NCBI RefSeq assembly: GCF_001610975.1
Contig: NZ_CP013342.1
Coordinates: 2,117,001 to 2,181,000 of the forward strand
Direction of reading: 5' to 3'
Source: Sphingopyxis terrae subsp. terrae NBRC 15098
GTDB taxonomy: Bacteria; Pseudomonadota; Alphaproteobacteria; Sphingomonadales; Sphingomonadaceae
Length of the DNA: 64,000 bases
Below, piece after piece: positions 1 to 9,688 of this stretch. Each line of letters begins with the position of its first letter. The stretch's first letter is position 1. The position numbers were made by a program, and so were the translations under genes. The notes below the pieces were generated by a model. The model was not told the origin of the DNA, ran no database searches, and was given only the letters and a program-made list of their open reading frames with translations.

Positions 1-238
1 GGAGGCGTAATTTAATTACGTACTAGGGTCGTTGATTATTCGAAGTGTGTGAGCGCTCATTTGTGTTGTTGCAAATTCGTCACAATCGCTCGTGAAACCG
101 CGTCCCTCGGGGGGAATTCCCTTTACTCACCATGAATGAGCGATCATCCCGCACGCTATCGGGGTGTCTGTTCGGCGGCTTTGCGCTGCGAAAATAGGGG
201 CCCGGGTATAACCACCACCAGTAGCAAGGGACTGCACT
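1..238 (+). promoter_or_regulatory. Leader region of the TonB-dependent receptor gene
   Basis: No gene is visible here; the region is presumably the receptor's promoter and leader. It is richer in A/T than the rest of the window near its left end. It holds a small perfect dyad TAATTTAATTA (8-18), a perfect palindrome TGAGCGCTCA (50-59) and a one-mismatch copy TGAGCGATCA (137-146). The two copies are 87 bases apart, which would suit a dimeric regulator, but I cannot name one. No convincing -35/-10 pair was identified. Confidence 0.35.
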
Positions 239-3200
239 GTGAAGAAAACCCACTATTCCAAGCTGAAGCTTGGCGCTGCGCCGATCGTTATCGGCGTTGC
301 CCTTGCTTCGGTTCCTGCCTTCGCGCAAGACGCCGAGGAAGGCGCCGCTGCGCCGGGTTCGGAGATCGTCGTTACCGGCACCCTGATCCGCAACCCCAAC
401 CTCGAACAGTCGACGCCCGTCAACGTCACCACTTCGGACGCGATCGAACTGAAGCAGTCGAACGTCGCTGAGGAAGTTCTTCGCGAATTGCCCGGCGTCG
501 TTCCGAATATCGGTTCGGCGGTGAACAACGGCAACGGCGGTGCGTCCTACGTCGATCTTCGCGGTCTCGGCTCGACCCGTAACATCGTCCTGCTCAACGG
601 CAACCGCGTTGCGCCGTCGGACGTGAACGGCCGTGTCGACCTCAACAACATTCCGCTTGCCCTGATCGAACGCGTCGACGCGCTGACCGGTGCGGCGGTG
701 ACCACCTATGGCGCAGATGCCATCACCGGCGTCGTCAACTTCGTCACCAAGCGCGATTTTGCCGGCTTTGAAATGACCGCGTCGGAACAGATCACTGAAA
801 AGGGCGACGGCAACATCTTCCGTGTTGACGCGACGATCGGTGCAAACTTCGACGATGGCCGCGGTAATGCGGTGCTGAGCATCGGCTATCAGCAGGCCGA
901 CCCTGTCTATCAGGGTGCGCGCGGTTTCTCGGACAACACGCTCGACAGCTATTCGGACACGTTCATCGGTTCGGGTACGTCGGTCCCCTCGCGCTTCTCG
1001 GGCACGCGTCCGCTTACCGGCGGCGTACCGAACGTCCTCGCGCAGTATACGCAGACCGGCACCGTGCCGAACCCGAACTTTGACCCGACCCAGCCCGTCA
1101 GCGCAACGAACCCGGCGACGCTGCCGGTTCTCGCTCTGACGCCCGGCGGTGCTGCCAACGGCGGCGTTCGTCAGGTCAATAGTGCTGGCCAGGCGGTCGG
1201 CACGTTCCAAACCTACAACTTCAACCCGTTCAACATCTTCCAGACGCCGTTCGAGCGCTTCAACATCTATGGCCAGGCCAATTATGAAGTGTCCGATGCG
1301 GTGGAAGTGTACACCCGGGGCATGTTCTCGAAGAACACCGTGTCAACGATCATCGCACCGTCGGGTTCGTTCGGTGGCTCGGTTGCGATCAATCTGAACA
1401 ACCCGAATCTGCCTGCGGCGCTGCGTGACCAGTTCTGTGCGTTCAACGTCGCTCCGGTGGTCAATGGCGTCGATGCCAACGGGGATCCGATTTCGGGCCA
1501 GTCTGCTTATACGCCGCGCTTTACGCCGGCTGAGTGCGCAGCGGCAGCTACGGCTACAGGCCGGAGCGATCCCAACTACCGCGAAGTCACCGTCACGCTG
1601 AACCGTCGTACGCCCGAAGTCGGCCCGCGTATCAGCAACTATCAGACGACCTTCTTCGATTATCGCGTCGGTGCGCGCGGCGGCATCACCGATACGCTCG
1701 ATTGGAGCCTCGAGGGCGCCTATGGCGAGTCGGAAAATATCCAGAGCATCAACGGCTACACGCTGCAGTCGCGTTTCCGCGAAGCGTCGCTGTCCAATGA
1801 TGGCGTGACCTGTCAGAGCGGCAATGCTGATTGCGTTCCGGTCAACCTGTTCGGTCCTGAAGGGTCGATCACGCCAGAAGCCGCGCGGTATCTCTCGGAA
1901 AAGAGCACCTCGACCAACCGCACTTCGCTTGCGCAGGTCCGCGGCATCATTTCGGGTGATCTCGGCTTCTCGTCGCCGGGTGCGGTCCAGCCGATCGGCT
2001 TCGCGATCGGTGGCGAATATCGCAAATACACCGCGCAGCAGTCTTCGGATCTCCTCGCCAAGACGCCGGGTGAACTCGGTGGCGCCGGCGGCGCGGCTCC
2101 CGACATCGATGGCGCTTACGATGTCTATGAAGCCTATGCCGAAATCGTGGCCCCGCTGATCGAAGACAAGCCTTTCTTCGAGAGCCTGACCCTCGAAGCG
2201 GGGATCCGTTACTCGGATTACAGCATCCGCGGCGCTGGTGGCTACAATGCCACCACGTGGAAGGCTGGCGGCAGCTGGGAACCGGGTGCGGGTCTGAAAC
2301 TTCGCGGTAATTACAGCCGCGCGGTTCGCGCTCCGAACATCGGCGAACTGTTCACGCCGCAGACGGTTGGTCTGACCAACCTCGGTATCGACCCCTGCGC
2401 CGGTGGCGCTCCGGTGGCCGACGCCAATCTGCGCGCGGTCTGTATCGCGCAGGGTGCTCCTGCCGGTACGATCGGTTCGATCACCAACCCGACGGCGGCG
2501 CAGGCCAACATCACGGTGGGCGGTAACCTGAACCTGAAGCCTGAAAAGGCAGATACCTGGACGCTGGGCCTTGTCTGGCAGCCGGACTTCCTGCCGCGCT
2601 TCAACATGTCGGTCGACTATTACAACATCAAGGTCAACGACGTGCTTGGCACGCCCCTGCCGGGCGATATCATCAACGCTTGCTTCGATGGTTTGTCGGC
2701 TTCGAGCGCAACCGATCCGGCTTGTACCTCGATCCGTCGTAACCCGATCACCGGTGGCCTTGACGGTGACCCGTCGACGACCCCCGGCCTGTTCGGTCTG
2801 ACCAACAACCTCGGCCGTCTGTTCACCGACGGTGTCGACCTGTTGATGAACTACAACACCGATGTCGGCTTCGCGAACCTCAGCTGGTCGTTCGTCGGCA
2901 ACTGGACGCACAGCTCCAAGTATAACGCCAACGTAGCCGATCCGACTTCGCTCAACCGCGAATGCGTCGGTTACTACAGCGTGAACTGCTCGTTCACGGG
3001 TTCGATTCAGCCGGAATTCCAGTTCTCGCAGCGCTTTACGCTGGGCTTCGACAAGGTCGACGTCTCGCTGCTGTGGCGCTGGATGGACTCGGTCGACTTC
3101 GAGCCGGCGCAGCTCGCGGCGGACATCGCTGCAGCGCAGGCGGCTCCGGACGACTGTCCGAACCCGACGACGAGCGACGATGGTGGCTGCGTGGTCGATC

Positions 3201-3427
3201 CGAAGTTCCGTCACATCAAGGCGGCACATTATTTCGATCTCGCCACCCGCTTCAACGTGAGCGACAATCTGGTCATCACCATGACGGTCCAGAATCTGCT
3301 CGACAAGAAGCCGCCGATCGTTGGCAACACCATCGGTTCGACGACCTACAACAGCGGCAACACCTTCCCGTCGACTTACGACGCGCTGGGTCGCCGCTAT
3401 GCGATCTCGGCCAAGCTGAAGTTCTAA
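239..3427 (+). CDS. TonB-dependent outer-membrane receptor
   Basis: A 1062-residue outer-membrane receptor that should import an unidentified ligand using TonB energy. The start is GTG, followed by a basic signal peptide ending near AFAQ (about residue 30). A TonB-box-like stretch EIVVTG follows, then a plug domain with VDLRGLGSTRNIVLLNG, then a long 22-strand-type barrel with many Asn/Gly/Thr-rich loops. The C-terminus contains LVITMTVQNLLDKKPP and ends in a terminal Phe, as BamA substrates do. It is long for the family, which normally means large extracellular loops; paired cysteines occur in several loops. It is followed by a factor-independent terminator, so it forms its own transcript. 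The neighbouring sulfotransferase-like and beta-hydroxylase genes suggest a specialised substrate. The substrate cannot be deduced from sequence. Confidence 0.95.
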   Translation: MKKTHYSKLKLGAAPIVIGVALASVPAFAQDAEEGAAAPGSEIVVTGTLIRNPNLEQSTPVNVTTSDAIELKQSNVAEEVLRELPGVVPNIGSAVNNGNGGASYVDLRGLGSTRNIVLLNGNRVAPSDVNGRVDLNNIPLALIERVDALTGAAVTTYGADAITGVVNFVTKRDFAGFEMTASEQITEKGDGNIFRVDATIGANFDDGRGNAVLSIGYQQADPVYQGARGFSDNTLDSYSDTFIGSGTSVPSRFSGTRPLTGGVPNVLAQYTQTGTVPNPNFDPTQPVSATNPATLPVLALTPGGAANGGVRQVNSAGQAVGTFQTYNFNPFNIFQTPFERFNIYGQANYEVSDAVEVYTRGMFSKNTVSTIIAPSGSFGGSVAINLNNPNLPAALRDQFCAFNVAPVVNGVDANGDPISGQSAYTPRFTPAECAAAATATGRSDPNYREVTVTLNRRTPEVGPRISNYQTTFFDYRVGARGGITDTLDWSLEGAYGESENIQSINGYTLQSRFREASLSNDGVTCQSGNADCVPVNLFGPEGSITPEAARYLSEKSTSTNRTSLAQVRGIISGDLGFSSPGAVQPIGFAIGGEYRKYTAQQSSDLLAKTPGELGGAGGAAPDIDGAYDVYEAYAEIVAPLIEDKPFFESLTLEAGIRYSDYSIRGAGGYNATTWKAGGSWEPGAGLKLRGNYSRAVRAPNIGELFTPQTVGLTNLGIDPCAGGAPVADANLRAVCIAQGAPAGTIGSITNPTAAQANITVGGNLNLKPEKADTWTLGLVWQPDFLPRFNMSVDYYNIKVNDVLGTPLPGDIINACFDGLSASSATDPACTSIRRNPITGGLDGDPSTTPGLFGLTNNLGRLFTDGVDLLMNYNTDVGFANLSWSFVGNWTHSSKYNANVADPTSLNRECVGYYSVNCSFTGSIQPEFQFSQRFTLGFDKVDVSLLWRWMDSVDFEPAQLAADIAAAQAAPDDCPNPTTSDDGGCVVDPKFRHIKAAHYFDLATRFNVSDNLVITMTVQNLLDKKPPIVGNTIGSTTYNSGNTFPSTYDALGRRYAISAKLKF

Positions 3428-3452
3428 AGAACTCTCTGCTTGGAAGGAAATT

Positions 3453-3482
3453 GGGGCGGGCAGCAATGCTCGCCCCTTTTTC
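3453..3482 (+). terminator. Rho-independent terminator after the TonB receptor
   Basis: A ten-base stem (GGGGCGGGCA, 3453-3462, with TGCTCGCCCC, 3467-3476, one G-U pair) with a GCAA loop is followed directly by TTTTTCT. It lies 25 bases after the receptor stop codon. Confidence 0.9.
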
Positions 3483-3639
3483 TTTGGCAGTCAGAACCAT
3501 GAGGAGCGGCAGCTTCCGCCGACCTTGTTTAGGGCGGCCGCCAAGACCGTGCCTCGGGCTTGGCACCCAACCTTCTCCGCAAGCTGTGCCTATGACGGCA
3601 TGGCTAGCCCGACCACTGGTGCCCGATCGCAATAGCGCA

Positions 3640-4656
3640 TCAGGGCATAGGTAGCGCCCCTGGGAGAACTAGCGGGATACCGGCCTGATCGGCGACAGCT
3701 TCTGCCCATCCGAGGACCTGATTGATTTCGTCTCCGTACGCCGCGTCGGCGGCAGCGAGATCACGCTGACGCTCGCCGGCTGCAAACGGCGCCCCCGACT
3801 TGCTATTGCGTGCCAGCGCTGGATGATCGGCCAGAGCCTCTCGGTCGGCGGTAAGGCCATAATGGTCCATTGCCCCTGCAACCGCCCGAACGGGGTCGCG
3901 GGTGAGTGCCTCGCTGTCGAGTGCAGCGATCCGGCCGGGCGCCCAAGCTATGAGGGTCGCGAAAGCACGCTGCTGGGCAAGCCACCCGATGGCGGCGATT
4001 TGCAGGTCGGACTGGCGGAAATAGTCGCGCGCATCGAAACCGAATTGCAGGAAGTCGTCTGCCAGATAGCCTTCAAACAATTCCCTGCACCACAGCCGGC
4101 ACCATAGACCCTTCCGCGCGACCGACAGAAGAAAGGCGCGCAGCGGCGCATATAGCAGAATGGCGTGCGCCCCCGGACGCAGGGTTAGCGCACCGCGCGC
4201 GAGCGGATTGAAAATGTTGGAAGGCTTGATGATTACGGCTTCACCAGCGGTCAAGGGCCGTGCGAGCATCGCGAGCGCATCATCCATAACCCGCGCGTGA
4301 TCGCGCGGCGCCGCGCCGCGCCGCCGCCATCCGACCATGTCATTGAGCAGCACGGGTTCGGACAATCCGGATGCAATGCCCGGCTGATCAATCGCCTGGA
4401 CCAGCATGGTGGAGGCACAATAGGCCGAATGGAATAGGAAATGAACTGGCGCCGGCTCTACGTTCTGACGAGACGCGGTGCGGGACAGGACGAGCGGTGC
4501 TGCTTCCTCGCCCAAATGCATGTCTGTAAGAAAGGGGATCTCCCGGCGGATGTCGCGCGGCACGCGGCGGAAATGAAACGCGTCGTGATTGGAATCGTAC
4601 CGATGCGCGAGCCATTCGGGATCACGTAAGGCGGCGGCAGAAGCGGGATGCAACAT
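3640..4656 (-). CDS. Sulfotransferase-like P-loop protein
   Basis: A 338-residue protein that looks like a member of the sulfotransferase superfamily. The early segment HFLFHSAYCASTMLVQ fits the phosphate-binding (5'-PSB-like) loop, and NSKSG near the C-terminus fits part of the 3'-phosphate site. I chose the ATG at 4656 because AAGG lies 7 bases upstream. An in-frame ATG at 4695 would leave only 5 bases before the divergent hydroxylase gene. The gene is divergent from the TPR/beta-hydroxylase gene and convergent with the receptor. Such enzymes are often found beside TonB receptors in this bacterial group (general knowledge, not checked here). The P-loop is divergent, so kinase-like or non-catalytic alternatives remain. 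No signal peptide is seen, so it is likely cytoplasmic. Confidence 0.6.
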   Translation of the reverse strand: MLHPASAAALRDPEWLAHRYDSNHDAFHFRRVPRDIRREIPFLTDMHLGEEAAPLVLSRTASRQNVEPAPVHFLFHSAYCASTMLVQAIDQPGIASGLSEPVLLNDMVGWRRRGAAPRDHARVMDDALAMLARPLTAGEAVIIKPSNIFNPLARGALTLRPGAHAILLYAPLRAFLLSVARKGLWCRLWCRELFEGYLADDFLQFGFDARDYFRQSDLQIAAIGWLAQQRAFATLIAWAPGRIAALDSEALTRDPVRAVAGAMDHYGLTADREALADHPALARNSKSGAPFAAGERQRDLAAADAAYGDEINQVLGWAEAVADQAGIPLVLPGALPMP

Positions 4657-4700
4657 CGTTCGACCTTGCCGATTGCTGCAGTCGATGGCAAGCATCGGAC

Positions 4701-5885
4701 ATGGCCAGTATACAACCGCCCGCGCCCGCCGTGGAAGCCAATCGTCTTGGTATTGCGGCTTTGCAGGCCAACGATCCGGCGGCGGCGGCGGCGCACTTCG
4801 GCCGGGCGATTGCGTCCGATCCTCGGTCCGGTGCGCTCCAGAGAAATCTCGCGTCGGCATGGCGGGCGCTGGGAGAGGAAGAGCGTGAACTTGACGCACT
4901 TGCAGCGGCTCTAGCGATTGACCGCCGCGATCTGGTCGCCTGGATCCGCAAGGCCGAACGGCATGAATCACGAGCGGAGCGCGGTGCGGCGCTGGAGGCG
5001 TGGAGCGCGGCGCTCGCGCTTGCGGCGCAACTCGATCCTGTGCCCGATCCGCTCGTGCCGCTCCTGGCGCACGGACAAGCCTTCGTCGCGCAGGCGACCG
5101 ATACTATGTTTGCCGCGGCCTCCGGCGCGATCGCTTCAATGGGCGATATACTCGATGAAACCGACACGCGGCGTGGAAAAGCATTCGTCGAAAGCACGCT
5201 TGGCCGGCGCAGGATCTATCGAAATGAATGTGCGGGCATCTATTACCCATTTTTGCCCGCCGACGAATTTTTTGACCGGCGGCATTTCCCTTGGTTCACT
5301 GAAATTGAGGCACATACCGACGCCATTCGGAGCGAACTACTCGCGCTGCTCGACGACCCGGGAGATGCGTTGCGTCCTTACGTGCGAATGGATGCCGGAA
5401 CCCCCGATTCGATCTGGACCCCCCTCGACAATCGACTTGATTGGGGCGCCTGCTTCTTGTGGGAATATGGCGCCGCGAACCAAGTAGTGCTCGACCGCTG
5501 TCCGGCAACCGCTGCCGCGCTAGCAGCCGTTCCCGGCGCTCGTATCCCGGGCCGAGCGCCGAGCGCCTTTTTCTCGATGCTCAAGCCGCGCACGCGCATC
5601 CCGCCCCACACAGGCGTCACCAACACACGTGCAATTGTCCATCTGCCGCTGATCGTGCCGCCCGGATGCGGCTTTCGGGTGGGGGGTGAGACGCGCAGTT
5701 GGGAGGAAGGCCGCGCTTTCGCCTTTGACGACACCATCGAGCACGAGGCCTGGAACGATAGTGACCAACTGCGCGCTGTGCTGATCTTCGACGTATGGAA
5801 CCCGCATCTCAGTCTGGCCGAGCGCGACTTGCTGGTGCGATATTTCGCATCGGCCGATTCGTCAGGCTACGCCGTACCGAGATAA
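4701..5885 (+). CDS. TPR plus aspartyl/asparaginyl beta-hydroxylase protein
   Basis: A 394-residue protein with two parts. Residues about 1-110 are Ala-rich helical repeats of TPR type. Residues about 190-390 are an Fe(II)/2-oxoglutarate-dependent aspartyl/asparaginyl beta-hydroxylase domain. Iron ligands are visible as His303 in PHTGVTNTR and His348 in IEHEAWN. The family's closing motif is present as VLIFDVWNPHLS. Such enzymes hydroxylate Asp or Asn side chains of proteins or peptides, with TPRs often selecting the partner. No signal peptide is seen, so it should act in the cytoplasm. It is divergent from the sulfotransferase-like gene with a 44-base gap, and about 100 bases upstream of three small exported-protein genes. 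The proteins encoded nearby are candidate substrates; this is inference. Confidence 0.88.
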   Translation: MASIQPPAPAVEANRLGIAALQANDPAAAAAHFGRAIASDPRSGALQRNLASAWRALGEEERELDALAAALAIDRRDLVAWIRKAERHESRAERGAALEAWSAALALAAQLDPVPDPLVPLLAHGQAFVAQATDTMFAAASGAIASMGDILDETDTRRGKAFVESTLGRRRIYRNECAGIYYPFLPADEFFDRRHFPWFTEIEAHTDAIRSELLALLDDPGDALRPYVRMDAGTPDSIWTPLDNRLDWGACFLWEYGAANQVVLDRCPATAAALAAVPGARIPGRAPSAFFSMLKPRTRIPPHTGVTNTRAIVHLPLIVPPGCGFRVGGETRSWEEGRAFAFDDTIEHEAWNDSDQLRAVLIFDVWNPHLSLAERDLLVRYFASADSSGYAVPR

Positions 5886-5986
5886 GCTGTAGCGGTGGAG
5901 AAGCATATTTCGCTTGGGAACGAGAGACGTGCATCATATGGTCTGGGGATAAATGCCCAAATTTGAAGGGCTGAGGAGATTTTTGA

Positions 5987-6307
5987 ATGTTTAGGATCAT
6001 GACTTGGGCAGTGGCGGCAAGCCTGCTCGCGGCGCCAGCTGCGGCCGAGGAATTGGCCGACCGGGCGCCGCCCCCGAAGAAGCCGTCGTTGATGACTCCG
6101 ACAGAAATCGAAGCCTATAACAAGGGCTTGGCACAAACCCATCCTTATTACATCAAGTGCCGCAAGACGTTGGAGATCGGCTCGCTGGTCAAGAAGACCC
6201 GCGTTTGCCACACCAATGCCGAATGGAAGGACGTGATTGCGCGCGGCAACCAGGATGCGCGCGATACGGCCGAAGCCATGACGAGCAAGGGGAGCACCTC
6301 CAACTGA
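5987..6307 (+). CDS. Small exported two-cysteine protein, paralogue 1
   Basis: A 106-residue protein of unknown function. It begins with a signal peptide cleaved near AAAEE (about residue 20), then a Pro/Lys-rich linker. The conserved core has MTPTEIEAYNKG, HPYYIKCRK, GSLVKKTRVCHTN and GNQDARDTAEAM. The two cysteines are 17 residues apart and could form a disulfide in the periplasm. GAGGAG lies upstream of the ATG. It is the first of three tandem paralogues with the same core. I have an impression of similar unnamed proteins in sphingomonads but cannot give a family name. Position after the beta-hydroxylase gene suggests co-expression. Confidence 0.8.
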   Translation: MFRIMTWAVAASLLAAPAAAEELADRAPPPKKPSLMTPTEIEAYNKGLAQTHPYYIKCRKTLEIGSLVKKTRVCHTNAEWKDVIARGNQDARDTAEAMTSKGSTSN

Positions 6308-6348
6308 CGCTGGTGCCCATACGAGCCGTTATTGTGGGAGAAATGGCG

Positions 6349-6696
6349 ATGCGAGGATGGATTACTTTGGTTGCCGCATTGAGTGCGGCAAGTGCGGTCA
6401 GCGCCAGCGAACCGACCAATCTAGCGCGAGCGCCTTCCGACATGAGCGGTGCCGAGATTGACGCATATAACGAGGGCCGCTCAGCAAATGATCCGGAGTA
6501 TATCCGATGTAGACGCATCGCTGAACCCGGATCGCTGGTGAAAAAGAGCCGCATCTGCAATACAAATGCGCAGTGGCGGGTGATTACCGATCGGGGCAAT
6601 CAGGATGCACGCGATTCGATGGAAATGCTCGCCCGAGGTTGGAGCAATTCGGTCGAGCCGAAGGATAGCCTGATGACCGAGATCAAGCCAAAATAG
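6349..6696 (+). CDS. Small exported two-cysteine protein, paralogue 2
   Basis: The second and most divergent of three tandem paralogues, 115 residues. It has a signal peptide cleaved near AVSAS, then MSGAEIDAYNEG, YIRCRR, GSLVKKSRICNTN and GNQDARDSMEM. The first-cysteine region reads DPEYIRC instead of HPYYIKC, and the C-terminal tail is longer (to about DSLMTEIKPK). I chose the second ATG (6349) because GGGAG lies 8 bases upstream; an in-frame ATG at 6343 is only 3 bases from it. Function unknown. Confidence 0.75.
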   Translation: MRGWITLVAALSAASAVSASEPTNLARAPSDMSGAEIDAYNEGRSANDPEYIRCRRIAEPGSLVKKSRICNTNAQWRVITDRGNQDARDSMEMLARGWSNSVEPKDSLMTEIKPK

Positions 6697-6724
6697 CGCG
6701 CTGCGCCGGACAGGGGTTGGTACA

Positions 6725-7051
6725 ATGCCGAATTTCACGACCACCGTTGCGATAATCATGGCAGTCGCATCCGCGCCGGCGGCGGCGGATGCGTACACCG
6801 ACCGCAAACCTCCCGATCGCCCGGCTTCGACGATGACCAACTCCGAAATCAAGGCGTTCAACCAGGGTATGGCATCGACCCATCCCTATTACATCAAGTG
6901 CCGCAAGATTGAGGAAATCGGATCTTGGGTGAAAAAGGCGCGGGTTTGCCACACCAATGAGGAATGGAAGCAATTGTGGGCGCAGGGGAATCAGGACGCG
7001 CGCGACACCGCCGAAGCGATGACGCGCGCGCCCGTCAACCACAGCAATTGA
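6725..7051 (+). CDS. Small exported two-cysteine protein, paralogue 3
   Basis: The third tandem paralogue, 108 residues, closer to paralogue 1 than to 2. A signal peptide ends near APAAADA. The core has MTNSEIKAFNQG, HPYYIKCRK, GSWVKKARVCHTN and GNQDARDTAEAM, followed by a short Asn/His tail. It is 28 bases after paralogue 2 on the same strand, with a GGGGTTGG ribosome-binding-like stretch before the ATG. It is convergent with clpB, 30 bases apart. Function unknown. Confidence 0.78.
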   Translation: MPNFTTTVAIIMAVASAPAAADAYTDRKPPDRPASTMTNSEIKAFNQGMASTHPYYIKCRKIEEIGSWVKKARVCHTNEEWKQLWAQGNQDARDTAEAMTRAPVNHSN

Positions 7052-7081
7052 CCGATTGGCAGGTCGCCGGGTCGACCCCAC

Positions 7082-9661
7082 TTATGTCGGCGTCAGGACA
7101 AGGCCGCCGTCGCCTTCGTCCACTTTGACCGTCGATCCGTCCTTGACTTCACCTTTCAGGATCAGGTCGGCGAGCGGGTCTTGCAGATATTTCTGCACCG
7201 CGCGCTTCAGCGGCCGCGCGCCGTAGACGGGATCGTAGCCTACCCGGCCGAGCCACGCGCGCGCGGCGTCGGTGAGGTCGAGCGTCACCTTGCGATCGTC
7301 GAGCAGTTTCTGGACGCGCGCGACCTGAATGTCGACAATGCCGCCCATATGCTGCTGCGCGAGGCGGTGGAACAGCACGATCTCGTCGAGCCGGTTCAGG
7401 AACTCGGGCCGGAAATGCGCGCGCACCACCTCCATCACCGCGGGTTCGGCCTGTTCGACCGGCGCGTCGTCGGGCAGCGACGCGATCGCCTGGCTGCCAA
7501 GGTTCGAGGTCAGGATGATCAGCGTGTTGGTGAAGTCGACCGTACGCCCCTGCCCATCGGTCAGCCGCCCGTCGTCGAGCACCTGCAAGAGGATGTTGAA
7601 CACGTCGCCATGCGCCTTTTCGACCTCGTCGAAGAGGACGACCTGATAGGGACGGCGGCGGACGGCTTCGGTCAGAACCCCGCCTTCCTCATAGCCGACA
7701 TAGCCCGGAGGCGCGCCGATCAGCCGCGACACGGCGTGCTTTTCCATGAATTCGGACATGTCGATGCGGACCATCGCATTGTCGTCGTCGAACAGGAACC
7801 GCGCGAGCGCCTTGGTGAGCTCGGTCTTGCCGACGCCCGTGGGGCCGAGGAAGAGGAACGAGCCCAAGGGCCGGTTCGGATCCTGTAGCCCCGCGCGGGC
7901 ACGGCGGACGGCGGTCGAGACGGCGCGCACGGCTTCGTCCTGACCGATGACGCGCTTGCCGAGCGTCTCCTCCATGCCGAGCAGCTTTTCGCGCTCGCCC
8001 TCCATCATCCGGTCGACCGGGATGCCGGTCCAGCGGCTGACCACTGCGGCGATGTCGTCGGCGGTGACTTCCTCGCGCAGCATCGCATTGCCCGCGGCGG
8101 CCTCTGCCTCCTCGAGCCGCTTTTCGAGCGCGGGGATCGTGCCGTAGCTGAGCTCGCCCGCACGGCCGAGGTCGCCCGCACGCTGCGCCTGTTCGAGCGC
8201 CGAGCGTGCAGCGTCGAGTTCTTCCTTGATCTTCGCCTCGGCGTGGATCTTGTCCTTTTCGGCCTGCCATTTCTGCGTCAGTTCGGCCGACTGCTGTTCA
8301 AGATTGGCAAGCTCGGCCTGCAGCGCGGTGAGCCGGTCTTTCGATGCCGCATCGGTCTCCTTGGTCAGCGCCGCTTCCTCGATCTTCATCTGGATGATGC
8401 GGCGGTCGAGATTTTCGATCTCCTCGGGCTTCGATTCGACCTCCATGCGGATGCGGCTCGCGGCTTCGTCCATCAGGTCGATCGCTTTGTCGGGCAGGAA
8501 GCGGTCAGAGATATAGCGGTTCGACAGCGTCGCCGCAGCGACGATCGCGCCGTCGGTGATGCGCACGCCGTGGTGCAGTTCGTATTTTTCCTTGAGCCCG
8601 CGCAGGATCGAGATCGAATCCTCGACCGTCGGTTCGCCGACGAACACCGGCTGGAAGCGCCGCTGAAGCGCGGGGTCTTTCTCGACATATTTGCGATATT
8701 CGTCGAGCGTCGTCGCGCCGATGCAGTGAAGTTCGCCGCGCGCGAGCGCCGGCTTCAAGAGGTTCGACGCGTCCATCGCGCCGTCGCCCTTGCCCGCGCC
8801 GACGAGCGTGTGCATCTCGTCGATGAACAGGATGATCTCGCCCTCGGCGGACTTCACCTCGTCGAGCACGCCCTTGAGTCGTTCTTCAAACTCGCCGCGA
8901 TATTTGGCGCCCGCGATCAGTGCGCCCATGTCGAGCGCAAGGAGGCGGCGGTCCTTCAGGCTGTCGGGTACGTCGCCATTGGCGATGCGCAGCGCCAACC
9001 CTTCCGCGATGGCGGTCTTGCCGACGCCCGGTTCGCCGATCAGCACGGGGTTGTTTTTGGTGCGGCGCGCGAGGATCTGCACGGTGCGGCGAATTTCCTC
9101 GTCGCGGCCGATCACGGGGTCGAGCTTGCCCGACCGCGCGACTTCGGTGAGGTCGCGCGCATATTTCTTGAGCGCTTCGAAACTGTCTTCGGCGCCCGCG
9201 CTGTCGGCGGTGCGGCCGCGGCGCAGTTCATTGATGACAGTGTTGAGCGCGTCGGCCTTCACGCCCGCGTCGGCGAATGCCTTGCCGACCGGAGTCGAGG
9301 AGGCGAGGACCATCGCGAGCAGCAGCCGTTCGACGGTGACATAGCCGTCGCCCGCCTTGGTCGCGACCTGTTCGGCCTGATCGAGCAGGCGCACCGCGTC
9401 ATTGTCGAGCCCCGGCGTCGCCTGCGCGCCCGATCCCGACACGGCGGGAACCTTGGCGAGCAGCGCGTCGATGCCGGCGACCGCGCGCGGCATGTCGCCG
9501 CCCGCCCGCTGGATCAGGCCCGCGGCCATGCCTTCATTGTCTTCGAGCAGCGCCTTGGCGATATGCTCGGGACTGATCCGCTGATGGTTCATGCGGATCG
9601 CGATCGTCTGCGCCGCCTGCAGAAAGCCCTTGGCGCGATCGGTAAATTTTTCGAGGTTCAT
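7082..9661 (-). CDS. clpB: ATP-dependent disaggregase ClpB
   Basis: An 859-residue Hsp100 chaperone that extracts and refolds aggregated proteins with DnaK. The start ATG at 9661 gives the usual N-terminus [15 protein letters not shown]. Visible parts are the Clp_N double repeat (1-150), the first AAA+ domain with Walker A GEPGVGKT, a long coiled-coil middle domain rich in Glu/Lys/Gln, and the second AAA+ domain with [10 protein letters not shown]-terminal Clp domain (D2-small) follows. Length matches the family (about 860). A heat-shock sigma-like promoter lies just upstream (9689-9716). It is convergent with the small exported-protein genes and divergent from the acylase gene. Confidence 0.98.
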   Translation of the reverse strand: MNLEKFTDRAKGFLQAAQTIAIRMNHQRISPEHIAKALLEDNEGMAAGLIQRAGGDMPRAVAGIDALLAKVPAVSGSGAQATPGLDNDAVRLLDQAEQVATKAGDGYVTVERLLLAMVLASSTPVGKAFADAGVKADALNTVINELRRGRTADSAGAEDSFEALKKYARDLTEVARSGKLDPVIGRDEEIRRTVQILARRTKNNPVLIGEPGVGKTAIAEGLALRIANGDVPDSLKDRRLLALDMGALIAGAKYRGEFEERLKGVLDEVKSAEGEIILFIDEMHTLVGAGKGDGAMDASNLLKPALARGELHCIGATTLDEYRKYVEKDPALQRRFQPVFVGEPTVEDSISILRGLKEKYELHHGVRITDGAIVAAATLSNRYISDRFLPDKAIDLMDEAASRIRMEVESKPEEIENLDRRIIQMKIEEAALTKETDAASKDRLTALQAELANLEQQSAELTQKWQAEKDKIHAEAKIKEELDAARSALEQAQRAGDLGRAGELSYGTIPALEKRLEEAEAAAGNAMLREEVTADDIAAVVSRWTGIPVDRMMEGEREKLLGMEETLGKRVIGQDEAVRAVSTAVRRARAGLQDPNRPLGSFLFLGPTGVGKTELTKALARFLFDDDNAMVRIDMSEFMEKHAVSRLIGAPPGYVGYEEGGVLTEAVRRRPYQVVLFDEVEKAHGDVFNILLQVLDDGRLTDGQGRTVDFTNTLIILTSNLGSQAIASLPDDAPVEQAEPAVMEVVRAHFRPEFLNRLDEIVLFHRLAQQHMGGIVDIQVARVQKLLDDRKVTLDLTDAARAWLGRVGYDPVYGARPLKRAVQKYLQDPLADLILKGEVKDGSTVKVDEGDGGLVLTPT

Positions 9662-9688
9662 GTGGATAAGCCCCTTTCTCGACACCAG

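Noticed and set aside
1343-3466. A 707-codon minus-strand frame opposite the TonB receptor
   Set aside because: Shadow of the receptor; Arg-rich and without any signature.
3640-4971. The full 443-codon version of the sulfotransferase-like gene starting at 4971
   Set aside because: The extra N-terminal 105 residues overlap the divergent hydroxylase gene and look like its shadow. The ATG at 4656 has a ribosome-binding site.
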